Shown here piece after piece: positions 36,613 through 48,779 of a stretch of 64,000 nucleotides of DNA (position 1 is the first letter of the stretch; each line of letters begins with the position of its first letter). Source of the DNA: Paratinospora sagittata. Its lineage: Eukaryota > Streptophyta > Magnoliopsida > Ranunculales > Menispermaceae. The DNA is taken from NCBI GenBank assembly GCA_035771175.1, contig CM069596.1:10931001-10995000 (forward strand). Direction: 5' to 3'. The position numbers and the translations under genes are program-made. The notes below the pieces were generated by a model. The model was not told the origin of the DNA, ran no database searches, and saw only the letters and a program-made list of their open reading frames with translations.

Positions 36613-37690
36613 GAGGGTTGCTAAATATACCCCATTGAAACTCTCTCTTTACCCACCTAATTAACTTTACCCACCTAAAATCATACTACTTTCTTTGCCC
36701 ACTAAAAAATTCCAAAATAATCCAAAATACCCTTCTTCCCAAAATCTCCCATCGTTTCACCTTCTTCTCCAAAACTCTCAAACCCTAGCCATCACCACCG
36801 TTTCTCTTCTCTAAAAAGACCCAAAGCATTTATGCCACCACTATTTTGTTTTTCCATCTCCAAAAATTTTAAACCAAGCCCTAACTTCAACCATGAACCT
36901 TCTTCCATTTCTAACCTTCAAATCGAGTTACAAAGGTGTTAGATCGAAGTTCTCAAGGTCATAAATGCCACAAAACGGGTCTATATGTCTTGTAGAGTCA
37001 TTAAAATAGACTTGAATCTTCATACCCGTAAAAAAAACACCCAAAACATTAGGTTCGGTAGGACCGAGGACATATATTCAGACCTGTCTTATTGAATTGA
37101 GGGCATAAGTTTGGTAGGACCCAACCGAACCTATTGTCTTAGGTTCGGTCATGTACTACCGAACGAAAGACATAAGTTAGGTAGGGTCCTACCGAACAAA
37201 GTTTTTTTGGTGTTTTTCCAAGAATATGGTGATTTAAGTCGATTTTTATGGCTCTACAAGACATATGGACCCATTTTGTGGCGTTTATGACCTTGAAAAC
37301 TTTGATTTAACACCTTTCAAACTAGAAAAGTGGAGATTTTGAATGCTCTTGAGTGAGTTTCTACTACACTAAAAGACCAACTAAATAGTGTTTAAAACAC
37401 TTAAAAATCCTTTAAAAAGGGTTTTAACCCTTTCAAAATAACTCTTATAGGTTTCAAGGAGTATTTGAAAGACAAAAATGAAAGGGAAGATGAAAATGAA
37501 AGAAGGGTTTAGGGTTTAGGAAAGAAGAACATGAAAATCGTGGTGGGTAAGGTTAGTAAATGATTTGGAATTAAACTGAAATAAAAATAATGTAAGGGCA
37601 TTTTGGACAAATCTTCGAAGGGTATTGTGGGAATTAATTTTTTTTGGTGGGTAATGATAGTGTTTTTTTAGGGTATAAATGGAAGCTCCC
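36613..37690. mobile_element. Non-autonomous Mutator-like element
   Basis: Left end GAGGGTTGCTAAATATACCC pairs imperfectly (14 of 20 by eye) with the complement of the right end GGGTATAAATGGAAGCTCCC, and the resemblance continues into TACCCACC-rich flanks. AATCTTTA is repeated at 36605-36612 and 37691-37698; with the next base this is an 8-9-bp duplication, the Mutator size. The 1.08-kb body has no transposase but carries GGTTCGGT-type motifs (37050-37200), as does the larger Mutator-like region at 20-31 kb. Confidence 0.78.
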
Positions 37691-37699
37691 AATCTTTAT

Positions 37700-38100
37700 T
37701 TATATTAAATTTCTTTAAACTTTGATATTTGACTATTTTATCCTTGCGACACATGGAACTTCCTTTGTGGAATTTAAATGGACTGAGATTACTTCCAATG
37801 TGCCAATGACTAAACTTAGGCTTCAAAAGTCTTCGTTAAGGTCAAACATAAACAGAACACTAGAGTATGCATGGATGTTGGAATCTTCAATTGAGTAGAA
37901 GTCAAATCAAACAAGCTCGAATTGCCTTCATTTCAGTTTTGTTCTTGGTTGTGATTTATTCTTTGATTTTAAGTTTTTCACTTATAACCTTGAGTTGTGG
38001 GGGATTTCTTTTCTTTATTGAATCTTTAAGATATGATGATTTTAGGTACTTCCCCTACAAGTACTATCGAAGCTACAGTTAGACACATTCATATAGGTTG
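37700..38100. other. Intergenic interval, nothing recognised
   Basis: No supported feature between the Mutator-like element and the LINE 3' end. Confidence 0.3.
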
Positions 38101-38102
38101 AA

Positions 38103-38885
38103 TTGATTTTTTATTTTTTATTTTTTTTTATTTTGAGGGAAAACAAGTATAGTTGATATATAAAAAATTAAGAGAAATTTACAGACAAACAGTGAACCAG
38201 AGGTTAACAAGCAGAAAAATAACAACACCATGACAATGAAACCTAACACAATACCAAAACCACAAGCATTCAAACCCAACTAAGAAACACAAGCATTCCA
38301 ACTTCTACACCAATCCGATATAGTGCAACCTCCTTTTAGTTTCGAAGAACCCAAGATGCAGCTGTGATCATGACCTCATCCCACAAATTATTAATGTCTT
38401 TGTATGAATCATTGAATACCCTATTATTTCTTTCCATCCACACACACCAAAGTGACGCCAACGCAACGATTTTACCAATTGCAATAGCTTTCTTATCCAG
38501 TGTAGCGAAATAAGATAGTAAAAAACAATCCTCACATGAAGAAGGCAAACCCATCACTCCTTCATAGGTTGAACTCCATCTATTCCATATTTGATGCGAA
38601 ATCAGGTAATGAATGAAAAGATGATCAATAGACTCTCCCTTACATAACAAAGTGCACACCAATGAGGTGATAAGTAAGAATGTGGTTACTGCCTTTGTAA
38701 CATATTCAATGTTAATCTTCCAATGGAGTAACGACCATCCAAAAATATTTACCTTGAGAGGAACTTGTGCATCCCATAATGAATTAACCAAAGGAGGGGA
38801 AATGATAGGGTTATGATCTACTAGGAACTCCAAGAGGGATTTGCATGTGAATTGCTTAGACAGGGACAATTCCCAAATATGATAC
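38103..38885 (-). mobile_element. LINE (L1-type) 3' part: zinc-binding RT domain and A-tail
   Basis: The minus-strand frame 38869-38336 encodes FTCKSLLEFLVDHNP, SLWDAQVPLKVNIFGWSLLH, LCKGESIDHLFIHYLISHQI and SLWCVWMERNNRVFND, the zf-RVT tail of plant L1 ORF2 proteins. Its usual Cys/His residues are partly kept. A run rich in T on the plus strand (38105-38135) is the complement of an A-rich LINE tail. The frame continues without a break into 50118-49920 when the copia element is removed. Confidence 0.84.
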
Positions 38886-39139
38886 TCAAGAAAAGAGCAA
38901 GCTAATGATTTGCAGTAAATAAGAATTGTTTATTCACACACACCTTGAAGAGTACGATACAAAATTTATGTACAAACTTCTCCAACGGTCATAGAGGAAA
39001 TATTAGAAAGATTTATTTGATTTCTTTAACTAAGAAATCATTTCCTAATTTGTTTCCAACGGTTCAATAGTTGCCCATAATTCTCCTTGATTTTCTGCTA
39101 GATTGGTGGCCTGATTGTGAGGAATCTTGTCACCCCCCT

Positions 39140-39622
39140 TCAAGGTTGGCAGTGAAAGTGAATGAACGCCAAGCTTGTAGCGAAACATACTAAATAATTC
39201 TTGAGATAATGCTTTTGTAAGAATATTTGCGATTTATTTAGTAGTGGAAAGATAGCGAACACGGAGAGCACTGTTAGTGACTTTTTCTCGAATAAAGTGA
39301 TAATCAATTTCAATGTGTTTGGTGCAAGCATGGAAAACTGGATTGCGAGACATGTGAATGACACTTTGGTTATCACATAAAAGGAGAGGTCACCTTTGAA
39401 ACTTGATGACAATGTCATGAAAAATATGTTGGAGCCATGTAATTTCTGTTGCTGTAGTCGCTAAAGCACGATATTTAGCTTCAGCGCTAAAGTAAGAGAC
39501 CGTTAGTTGCTTTTTGGAAGCCCAAGATATACAATTGGAACCAAGAAATATGCAATATTCAGTTGTACTTCTTCTAGTGGTTGGACAACCAGCTCAATCT
39601 GCATCACAAAAAACATTTAAAG
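39140..39622 (-). pseudogene. Copia 1 RNase H domain
   Basis: Degrades the RNA strand during reverse transcription. Minus-strand text includes AYFLVPIVYLG-type and KYRALATTATEITWLQ segments, LLCDNQSVIHMSRNPVFH, TKHIEIDYHFIREKV and a final ILTKAL. Stops and frame changes are present. It is separated from the RT at 45965 by the solo LTR. Confidence 0.85.
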
Positions 39623-42621
39623 TGTCACAACCCACTATACGTGACGTCATAACAGACACGAAAACCTCCGAGTATACCCTCTATCAGTACACCCGGCGTC
39701 CCGTTAGCCTAAAACACATATACGAATCCCCAAAATCAAATACAGTACAATCCTAAAAACATCCATCTAACATGATCATAAATGAAATAAAATATTACAT
39801 CTCCAAGTTACCAAATATAAAATTTCAAAGTTTACAAAATACTACAAATCCAACACATCCCAACTATGTGTTAATTATACATATACTAGGTGTTATCATG
39901 TACATGATTATCAAATTACAAAATTAAATGTACAACACCTACATGAAACAAAAACAAGGGACGCTCCGCAGTCAAGCCTTCCCTTTTTTTTTTTTTTTTT
40001 TTTCTATCAAATCCTGAAAGAAGAAGGTGAGGTGTGAGGTACAGCTCGCTCAGTGAATGTCATTTACAAGTGGCATATACGTGCATTTAATAAAAACATG
40101 ATAAGATCATAAGTCATTGAAATATCATGATGACGAAATAGATTACATACATGCTAACATAATGCATCAAGTCATACATAAGACGATGCATAACATTTGT
40201 AGTCATACTCATGCAATCCTAACACCTCCTGAGTACAGGGGTTCAAGGCTGGTGCGCTACACACAGTACCTGAACACACACACACAATACTCGTATCTTA
40301 ATAGGATTTCTGGGGTTGTGCAACACGTAGGATTAGCCTAAACTAACCTACCCATACACAAGCCATAAAACCCTCTGCCAGGTACACAACTGGGATCGCC
40401 GCTAGACTTATGAGAATTCCCAGAAAGAGAAAACTCCAACTAGGAGCCTCAACCCAAATTGTCATCCCAATGAATTATGCTCAAATGTATTTCATGAAAT
40501 ATTAAAACATGCATACCATTATACATAAGCATTTAAAACATTTCTATACTACAATGCCACATATAAATAATTCAAAAGTAAAAGAACACTCACTCTTGAT
40601 TGGATAAGTCTAGCCAATCCAATTCCAATCCAATCACCAAAACTCTCCAATTGACTAAACGGGTTCAAGATCAATCACAAGACCTAGAAATAACATGGTT
40701 CACACAACTGAAAATCAGTCATAAAGTGTGTCAAAACCCCATGTTCAAACCCAATCTAAAGTCAATTAGATTCTAAATTGGTTATCCCCTTGAACCAATT
40801 TCCATATTGCCCAATTTGATCATTTAGACTCAAATAAACCAAGATTGACCTAAATTGAATGTAATAGGGTGATCCCATGATCCAACCACTAATATACATG
40901 ACATTCAATTATAATTAGGGTCAATTAGACTATACATCAAGTCAATTTCATCAATTGACTAAGTCTTGGTCAAAATCTCCAATTAGGCCAATATAAAACA
41001 TAAGGTCAAAATGAACTAAGTCATATCAATTTAACATAGGTTCTAACATTTTAAACCCCTGATTCTACTCAATTTGGGTCCAATTAAACAATCCCCAAGT
41101 TAATTTCATAAATTGACTTGATTTGGATGAAAAGTTCCAATTTGGGCAAAATCCCCAAATTACATGCAAAATTGCCAAAGTACATGAAAAATGTCAAATA
41201 CTTAGCCTAGGTCAAAATCAGTCAACCCTAGGGTGTCTAGTATGAGAACCCATTGAATTCTATCATCAACAACCCTAATCATGCCCCAAAAGACCTACGT
41301 TGCATAATTTTTTAGATTTTCAATCAAGAGCATCAAAAGCCCCAAATCTGGAAATTTTCATACATAGGCAATATTGTCAATTTTACACTAGGTCAACATA
41401 GTTGACATGCAAAGCTTAACTCTAACCCTAAGTCAATGATCCAAGTGTAGGCCATTTGAACTAAACTCCAAGATTTCACCTTGGAAATCTCTAACCAAAG
41501 ACATGGACCAGTTCTTGGTGTTCATAGGTCTAACATAGGAGACATGCAAACAACCTGAAAAATTCTAAGGCCATGAACAAGGTATAAGTCCATTTACAAA
41601 GAGTTCCACCAAATCCAAAAGAGAAAATTGGGAAAATGGCACCAATGGCCTCTAATCAACACTAGGGTTCATAAAAACATGCATGCAATGAGACCCTAAG
41701 TCTGGAACAATCCTCAACTGAGAATCCATGGCATATTTTAGGTCAAAATACAGCTTGGAAACTTAAACTAGAGAGATCAAAGGAAGAAAAGAGAGAAAAC
41801 ATGCAAACCTCATGGAGTTCTTGAGCAAGAACCTCCAAACCCTAATTTTCCTCTCATTTTCTCTTCTCCAGCTCATCTCCCTCTTTCTCAAGGGCAAAAT
41901 GTGCAAATGAGCTGAAAAATTGAGTCAATAGCTTATATGGAAGTGTTTGGGCCCACAATTAAAAGTTGCCAAAAACTGTTAAAAATTAGTTTTCTTGTTG
42001 CAATACTTTTACTTAAATAGTCAATTTTATGCAAAATACCCACCAAATTAACATCTTAACCGTTCAAAAGTTTTATGAGTCAGTTACCAATAGTCTGGTA
42101 AACTTTCAACTCAATCCAACGGTAGGATTGCAAGTTCCCACCGTTTGATCAAAACTGCGTAAGAAAATCCCCAAATTTGTGAAACAGTATTTGGAGTCTT
42201 ATAACTCACAGTAAATACCTTTGATAAAGATCTTCATTAAAGATCTTCACCGTCATAATGAAGATCTATCAGAGAATAAAGAGCTGACAAAATTTCAGCT
42301 CAATCGGACCATGGATCTAGGAGATCAAATCATTGATGTAATTTGTGACAGAAATTTCTTCCTTCATGGAGCGAGCTCCACTGGATCCAAAACACCGTAT
42401 TTGACATGTTTCGACGTCGAACGGGTCTCCGATGGTTCCGAAACTTCATGCGCACTCTCTATGTCCTAAAGTCATGCAAAGACACTCAAACTTACATGCG
42501 ACGAGCATCAAAATATATATACACATACGTATACGAATACATATACGGGTACTCTACGGGTACACTGTGTGTCACACCTGGGTTGCACACAGTGCCCCCT
42601 ACCCAGGGTGATGAGTACCCC

Positions 42622-45548
42622 TGTGAAGCCCCGAAAATTATTTCATCTCGCCCATAACCCAATTGCATTTTTGCCCAAACTCTATGTGTTGCCTTGATAT
42701 GTTTGGTGTTTGTTTGATGGTTGTTTAATGCTTGTATAGTTGATGCTTGATAATGTATATAAATATGTGTATCATAAATTGTATATGGGTCATGTTAAAT
42801 TAAAGTATAATGCATATGTTATTATGTATGCATGGGCCCATTAAACCATGAATTGATATGGGTTAGGATTGATTGAATAAAAGGATAAATGAGAATGAAA
42901 ATTTGGTGTATTAAATGGATTGAACATTTAAAATACATGGAAGCATGAGATTGGTTAAAGTACATGTGGTTGGTATGGGTAGTATGAGACCAACACATGT
43001 GAAGGTTGGTGCATGAAAGTGGACAAGTGTCCCATGCCCACTTCCCTAATCCAAGAATGTGCTAGAAAATGAGGTGAGTGGAGGAGAGAATCCAAGAATG
43101 TGCTAGAAAATGAGGTGATTGGAGGAGGGAATCAAGGAAGTGCTAGAAAGAGGTGAGTAGAGAGAAAGAAAAAGAAATAAAAGAAAAGAAGAGAAAGGAA
43201 AGAAGAAGAGAAATAAGGAGGGAGTTGCAGGAGGAAGATCTCTGCAACGTTTTAATCAAAGAGCTGGATCTTTGCGATATATGGTCGGATTGATCTCAAA
43301 ATTTTTCAGAAAGTTCGTAGCTTATGGTTATTCATTCTGGTCGGTGGAGATCTTGATCAGAGGTTTCGTCTAAGAGATCTATCCTCTCAAACAAAGCTGG
43401 TCGGAAAGTCTGGATTTCTCGCGCCGTTTCACTCAAACTTCTAGATCTCCTTAATCTACCGTTGGATGGATATAAAATTTTGATATGTAGTGTCCAAATG
43501 ATATTTCTGCATTCTGAACGGTGAAGATCTTGATTACAGGTTTCTTCTGAGAGATCTAACCTCTGAAACAAAGCTGGTCGGAAAGTCTGGATTTCTCGTG
43601 CCATTTCGCTCAAACTTTAGATCTCCTCAATCTACCGTTGGATGGATATAAAATTTGGGTATGTAGTTTATAACTAATACTTATGTATTCGGAGCGGTGG
43701 AGATGTTTATGCATTTAGTTTTTTGTGTGATATAGTCATCTGAGTTTGAGTATTTGCAGCAGGAAAGGAGAAATTGTCTGATTAGAGACTTGTTCATCAA
43801 ATATACTTATCTTTTCGGTCCACCGTTGGATTGGGCTGATATTTGGACAGAAGGTTTGTTTGTTCATATAATTCAATCAGTACGGTTGATTTTGTGATTA
43901 CATATTTCTGTTGGTATATTGATACATCTGAACAGAGTAGTAAATGAAGAATTGGTAGGGTTGCTTGTATTAGACCTAAATTTAGAATATGAACTTAGAC
44001 CTTTCCAAATAGCTTGCATGTCAACTATGTTGACCTAGTTGTCATTGTTGATGAACCCATGATGCAAAATCAGTGATATACATGGCTGAACATGGTGACC
44101 TAGTGTAAATCGACAATATGGCCTAAGTATGGAAAATTTCACATTTTAGGGCTTTTGATGCTTTTGGCCTAGAATCATTGAATTGATGCAACTTATGTTT
44201 ATATAAGCATGATTAGGGTTGATTATGCTGCTGATTTGGTGGTTGTGACCATATCATGGGTTAGGCCTACTTGTGATCAAGTGACCCAATTTGGGCATGT
44301 TTATGCCTAAGGAATTGAAAATCAGTATTTTTGATTAATAGAATGGTTTATGAATGAGAACTATGCATTAGAGGCCTAAGTCATGTGATTTGAGTTGAAT
44401 GATGGGATTAGATGGAATTTAGGCCTATTGTTTATATGTGGGCTGATTTAGGGTTGATGTGTAATGTCTATGTGATTGAGTATAAAAATTGATGTATGGT
44501 AGGATATTGATGAATGTTTCAGGATCTTGATTGGGTTGATTCGGTTTGGTGGTCGTGTGTGGTTAAATACTCTCGCGAGGCTTGGTTGTGAGTAGACTTC
44601 ATTTATGATTATATCTTTTATGTTATCATATCACTTATATATTGTATGTTGAAAGCATGAATGTGTTCCAATGTTTTGAATGATGCATTGATTTGAGAAA
44701 ACCTTATGACTTTGGTTGGGCCCATCTATCTGGCTAATAGGGGGACTTAACCTTGTCATAGGAGGGTTTTAGGAAAGGAAGAGATTGGGGTCAACGGTAC
44801 GGTGAAATAGACGTGCACTAGTAACCCAATGCATGTGGAATGTGGATCCAAATTGATAAGTTTTTACTTGCATCGAACTTATTATAAATGCTTGATATCT
44901 ATATGTTATGAGCTTTTAATCATGCTACACATTGACATGCATACATGATATTTATTGATGAGTATTGATAGCATATTTGAATTCTATTCACTGGGCACCG
45001 TTGGCTCACCCTCGTTTTCCTCTTTCAGGTCCTTCTGTCCCGAATAAGGGCAAAGGAGTAGTTATATCTTGAGGGCCTTGCCTGCGACAGAATCCAAAGC
45101 CTCGATGTGAGTTGAGAGGCATTTTGATTGAATTGTGTTTTAAATTAGGAAGTATTATATTTTGGATTATGTAATTATAATACTTACCACATTGTAGTAT
45201 GGGTGAGTTGGGACTTGTTGGATAAACCATGTGGGCATATGACGGTTTTTATTTGTACCCACAATTTTGGACTTTATGTGTATGTCAATTTTAATGGACT
45301 GTAGGGATTATGATTTTATTTATGGATCATTTTTATGGACTATCTCTTGTCTTGGATGATTAATACGGTGGGTAATTATGTTTAGTACCTTTTGATATTA
45401 TGTCGTTGTTTGAGATAAGGCTCGTAGGGTCTCAACCACCTCACGGGAGTTGAGGAGTGGTCGGAGATGCCTACGCCGGGCGTCCCGTCCCGGCATTCCG
45501 CACGCCATTCCCTGAGGGGTTGGTGGTCCGGGGTGCGGGGTCGCCACA
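42622..45548 (+). mobile_element. Solo LTR (family C), innermost insertion
   Basis: Starts TGTGAAGCCCCGAAAATTA and ends GGGGTCGCCACA with exact ACCCC duplications (42617-42621, 45549-45553). It is 2,927 bp and holds no coding domain. It has a CACCGTTGGCTCACCC block with TTTCAGG near 45000-45030. It is the youngest layer of the nest. Confidence 0.93.
43347..43700 (+). repeat. ~174-bp tandem duplication inside LTR 42622-45548
   Basis: Two successive units share AAGCTGGTCGGAAAGTCTGG and CTACCGTTGGATGGATATAA. A third unit begins near 43691 and fades. A shorter repeat with CCAAGAATGTGCTAGAAAAT occurs at 43050 and 43092. Confidence 0.85.
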
Positions 45549-45681
45549 ACCCCCGCAGGGCATACTCCAGCCATAACACCACATAATATTGTCTCATCCC
45601 GTCACGCACCCACGGTGGTATAGGGACGCACCCCCTGGATCATTTGTCCACACTATTCATGAATAGCGCAGGGCCTCCCTC

Positions 45682-45739
45682 GGATTCGAACCTCAAACCT
45701 CATATAGGTTGATTTCGCAATCCGAGTAGCCACTGAGCC
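45682..45739 (-). promoter_or_regulatory. Possible RNA polymerase III internal promoter
   Basis: A-box-like GGCTCAGTGG and an exact B-box GGTTCGAATCC, about 35 nt apart. No cloverleaf with an acceptor stem can be drawn around them, so it is a tRNA-derived motif, not a tRNA gene. Confidence 0.6.
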
Positions 45740-45964
45740 GCGTCCCCATACCACCATGGGTGTGTGATGGGATGGGATAATATTATGTTGCTATGGCTGG
45801 AGTATACCCTGTGGGGGTACTCATCATCCTAGGTAGGGGGCACTGTGTGCAACCCAGGTGTGACACTATAGGTCAAAATGACGTCACCTAAAGGCACGGG
45901 TGCTACATAAAGTGAGTGCACTTTGAGATAAATATCATAAACCATAAGTGAGTGTTCATTTAAG

Positions 45965-46800
45965 CTAACGTAAGATGCGTTTGACTGCACAAAGATCCTT
46001 CATGGTATGATTTTGAAAATGTTGGCACACTAGATTAACAACATGTGTGAGATCGGGTCTAGTAAATGTCAAGTATTGAAGATATCTACATAGTTGGTGA
46101 TATGCAGTAGGATCCGTTGGTTTGTTATCATCAAGAAGGGGGTTTGGTTTGTGAGCAATAAGAGTGTTAATTGTAGAGGCGTCAAGCATTTTGGCTTTGG
46201 CTAGAAGATCATGGGCATATTTGGTTTGGGACAACAAGAGACCGTTAGAAAAATGTTTGACTTCAAGGCCCAAAAAATAGTGAAGTTGGCCCAAGTCTTT
46301 GAGAGCAAATTCTTTGTTGAGACGTTGAATGAGTTGTGTGATGAAAATGGGATCATTTCCAGTGACAATAACATCATCTACATAAACAAGTAAAAGAATT
46401 AGTTGAGTATCAGTGCGATGTAAAAATAATGAAGAATCAGCTTTGCTACAAAAAAAGCCTATAGAAAATAAACTAGAAGATAATTTAGCAAACCAAGCAC
46501 GAGATGCTTGTTTTAAACCATAAATTGATTTTTGGAGAAGGCAAACATGATTTGCATATGTAGGATTCACAAATCCGGGCGGTTGCTCCATATAAATTGT
46601 CTCTTTAAGGACATCATGTAAAAAAACATTTTTTGACATCTAATTGTTGAAGAGGCAATTTAAATTTCACAACAAGAGAAATAATTACACGAATTGTCGT
46701 AGGTTTGACAACAGGGCTAAAGGTTTCACCAAAATCAAGACCTAGAAGTTGAGTGTATCCTTTATCAACAAGGCATGCCTTAAAACGATCAACGTTGCTA
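45965..46800 (-). pseudogene. Copia 1 reverse transcriptase
   Basis: A 224-codon open frame (46639-45965) encodes the copia RT: QPPGFVNPTYANHVCLLQKS, IYGLKQASRAWFAKL, the catalytic YVDDVIVTGND, FALKDLGQLHYFLGLEV, and LTFTRPDLTHVVNLVCQHFQ. The YVDD core is intact. The N-terminal fingers (46640-46800) are in shifted frames. Confidence 0.9.
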
Positions 46801-46850
46801 TCTTCTTATATTTTGTGCGATAAGCCCATTTTATGCCAATGATATTAGCA

Positions 46851-48703
46851 TTAACGGGTCATGGAACTAATCCTATTTTGGTGGATAGCATTGATCTCTT
46901 CTTGCATGGCAGCTTGCCAGTTTTCAAATTTTTGAGCTGTTTTTAAAGTCTTGGGCTCATTTACAGAGACTCGAAGTGCATTATTAGAGTCGGATGGTTG
47001 GTGTGTTGATGGACATATATAATCTTGGAGATAAGAAGAAGGACGTTTATGACAGATTGATCGTTGGGGAGGAGGAAAATTATTTTTTGGTAGAGATGTC
47101 GAAGGGGATGGGAGTAGAGAAGAATTAGTTGATGGTATGGGTGAGGATGGGGTGGTAGAAATAGTTGAAGGAGAGTTTTGAGATATGGGTGGTTTAGATT
47201 GGGAAGAAAGGTTAGGAAAGGAATTTGTAGGGGCAAGGTTGTCATCAAGAAAAATATGACGACCATCATCTTGAGATAATTTTGATCCTTCAGTTGCTTG
47301 TTCTTCATGTAACTTTCCTGAGAACCACCACTCATCAAGATTAGGAAAAGTAGTGATAGATAAATCATGTGAAGATGAATGTTTGGAAGGATATTTAGAA
47401 ACATATGAAAAATTATTTTCATTAAAAACAACATGACGAGATATATATATGCGATGAGTGTGAGGATCAAGGCAACGATAACCTTTAGGTAAAAGACTAT
47501 AACCTAAGAAAACACAAGGAATAGTTTTTTTTTTTTCTAAATTTATGCATGCCTCCACTTTTTAGATAAGGAAAACATTGGGAACCAAAAATACGTAAAC
47601 TGGAATAATCAAGTTGTTTATTGAATAATTTTACATAAGGAATTTCCTTACCAATTGAGGAGAGAGGCAATTTATTTATAAGATAAACAACAATTAATAG
47701 AGCATCTACCCAAAATTTGAGAGGGACACTTGCATGAAAAAGAAGAGTTAATCCTGTTTCTACAATGTGCCGATGCTTTCGTTCAACCACTCTATTTTGC
47801 TCCGGCGCATGGGGACAAGAGAGTTGGTGCTTGATTTCGCATTGTGATAAATGATTGACAAAATTAGTGGAAGTAAATTCGCCACCTCCATTGCATTGGA
47901 AACTTTTGATTTTCCTGTCAAAATGATTCTCAACAAAAGTTTGAAATTTAAGAAAGCAAGAATAAAAATCAGATTTTTCTTTAAAGGATACAACCATGTA
48001 TAACGAGTAAAATCATCAATGAATTAACATAATATTGAAACTTCTGTGAGGAAAGTACTGGGGCAGGACCCCATAAATCGCTGTGAATTTTTTCAAGAGG
48101 AAAAGTTGAAAAAGTATGAGATTTATTAAAAGAAAGTTTAAAATGTTTTCTGAGTTGGCAACTAGTACATAAAGTGTCTTTTGTCAACCATTGCGAAACA
48201 TTGATAACCTTTTTATTTTCTAAGGTCCTTAAAAATTTTAAATTTGGATGCCCCAAGTGAGCTTGCCATATGTCCAATGATGCTCCATGAGATTTGACAG
48301 CAGCTAAGGCTTCAAGTTGCCCTTCCTCAAGAGTGTATAAATTTCCTTGTCTACGTCCCTTGGCTAAGATCTGTTGTTTGTGATCCTTAATAACTAAACC
48401 GGCAAAGTTAAATTCAAACGTACTTGAATTATCATCAATAAATTGGCTTACAGATAACAAATTCTTCTGAAGCTTGGATACCAAAAGAATGTTATTTAAA
48501 GCAAGTTTTCCATGTGAGGTATTAAGCAAGGCATTACCAATATGTGTAATAGGTAAAGCTTGCCCATTACCTACAAAAATAGAATCAAATCCAAGATAAG
48601 GTTTTAAAAATCTTAATTTACCTCCTTGGTTTGTCATATGAGTCGTTGCCCCTGAATCAACATAAAAATTTGGATCATCATTGTTCAAGTTTATTGCTGC
48701 CAA
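46851..48703 (-). pseudogene. Copia 1 protease and integrase
   Basis: Protease motif YVDSGATTHMT (about 48660), then the integrase zinc region AHLGHPNLKFLR...CTSCQLRKHF. In the DDE core the first Asp is in a shifted frame (IDDFTRYTW, about 48025). The second is changed: QCNGGGEF replaces the usual SDGGGEF, so Asp is lost. Glu remains in QNRVVERKHRH. GYRCLDPHTHRIYISRHV and a Ser/Pro-rich linker follow (47558-46851). It cannot encode active integrase. Confidence 0.88.
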
Positions 48704-48779
48704 GGCCTTTTGAGTATCTTCCTCCTCTTCTGAGTAGTCATACCTGTAGTAAGAAGCTTTTGCTGTGTGATTTGTCCTA

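Larger units (their letters stand above)
42570..45865. mobile_element. Foldback element with tRNA-like core, split by an LTR
   Basis: Outer arms TGTCACACCTGGGTTGCACA and its complement at 45846-45865 continue as an inverted repeat of roughly 130-150 bp once the LTR 42622-45548 and one ACCCC are removed. The element is then about 364 bp. The unpaired centre carries minus-strand GGCTCAGTGG (about 45730-45739) and GGTTCGAATCC (45682-45692), spaced like A and B boxes. The flanks CTGTG and CTATA match weakly. It is not a standard SINE because of the long arms. Confidence 0.72.
39623..45907 (-). mobile_element. Solo LTR, gypsy-type (family B), itself nested
   Basis: On the minus strand it begins TGTAGCACCCGTGCCTTTAG (right end) and ends TAGTGGGTTGTGACA (left end). 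TAAAG flanks it exactly (39618-39622 and 45908-45912). A foldback element inserted at 42570-45865 splits it about 40 bp from its start. Net length is about 2,984 bp. It is very similar by eye to the plus-strand solo LTR at 60437-63322 (2,886 bp). Confidence 0.93.

Noticed and set aside
45670..45745. tRNA gene on the minus strand
   Set aside because: A and B boxes are present, but no acceptor stem or anticodon arm can be folded; it lies in a foldback element.
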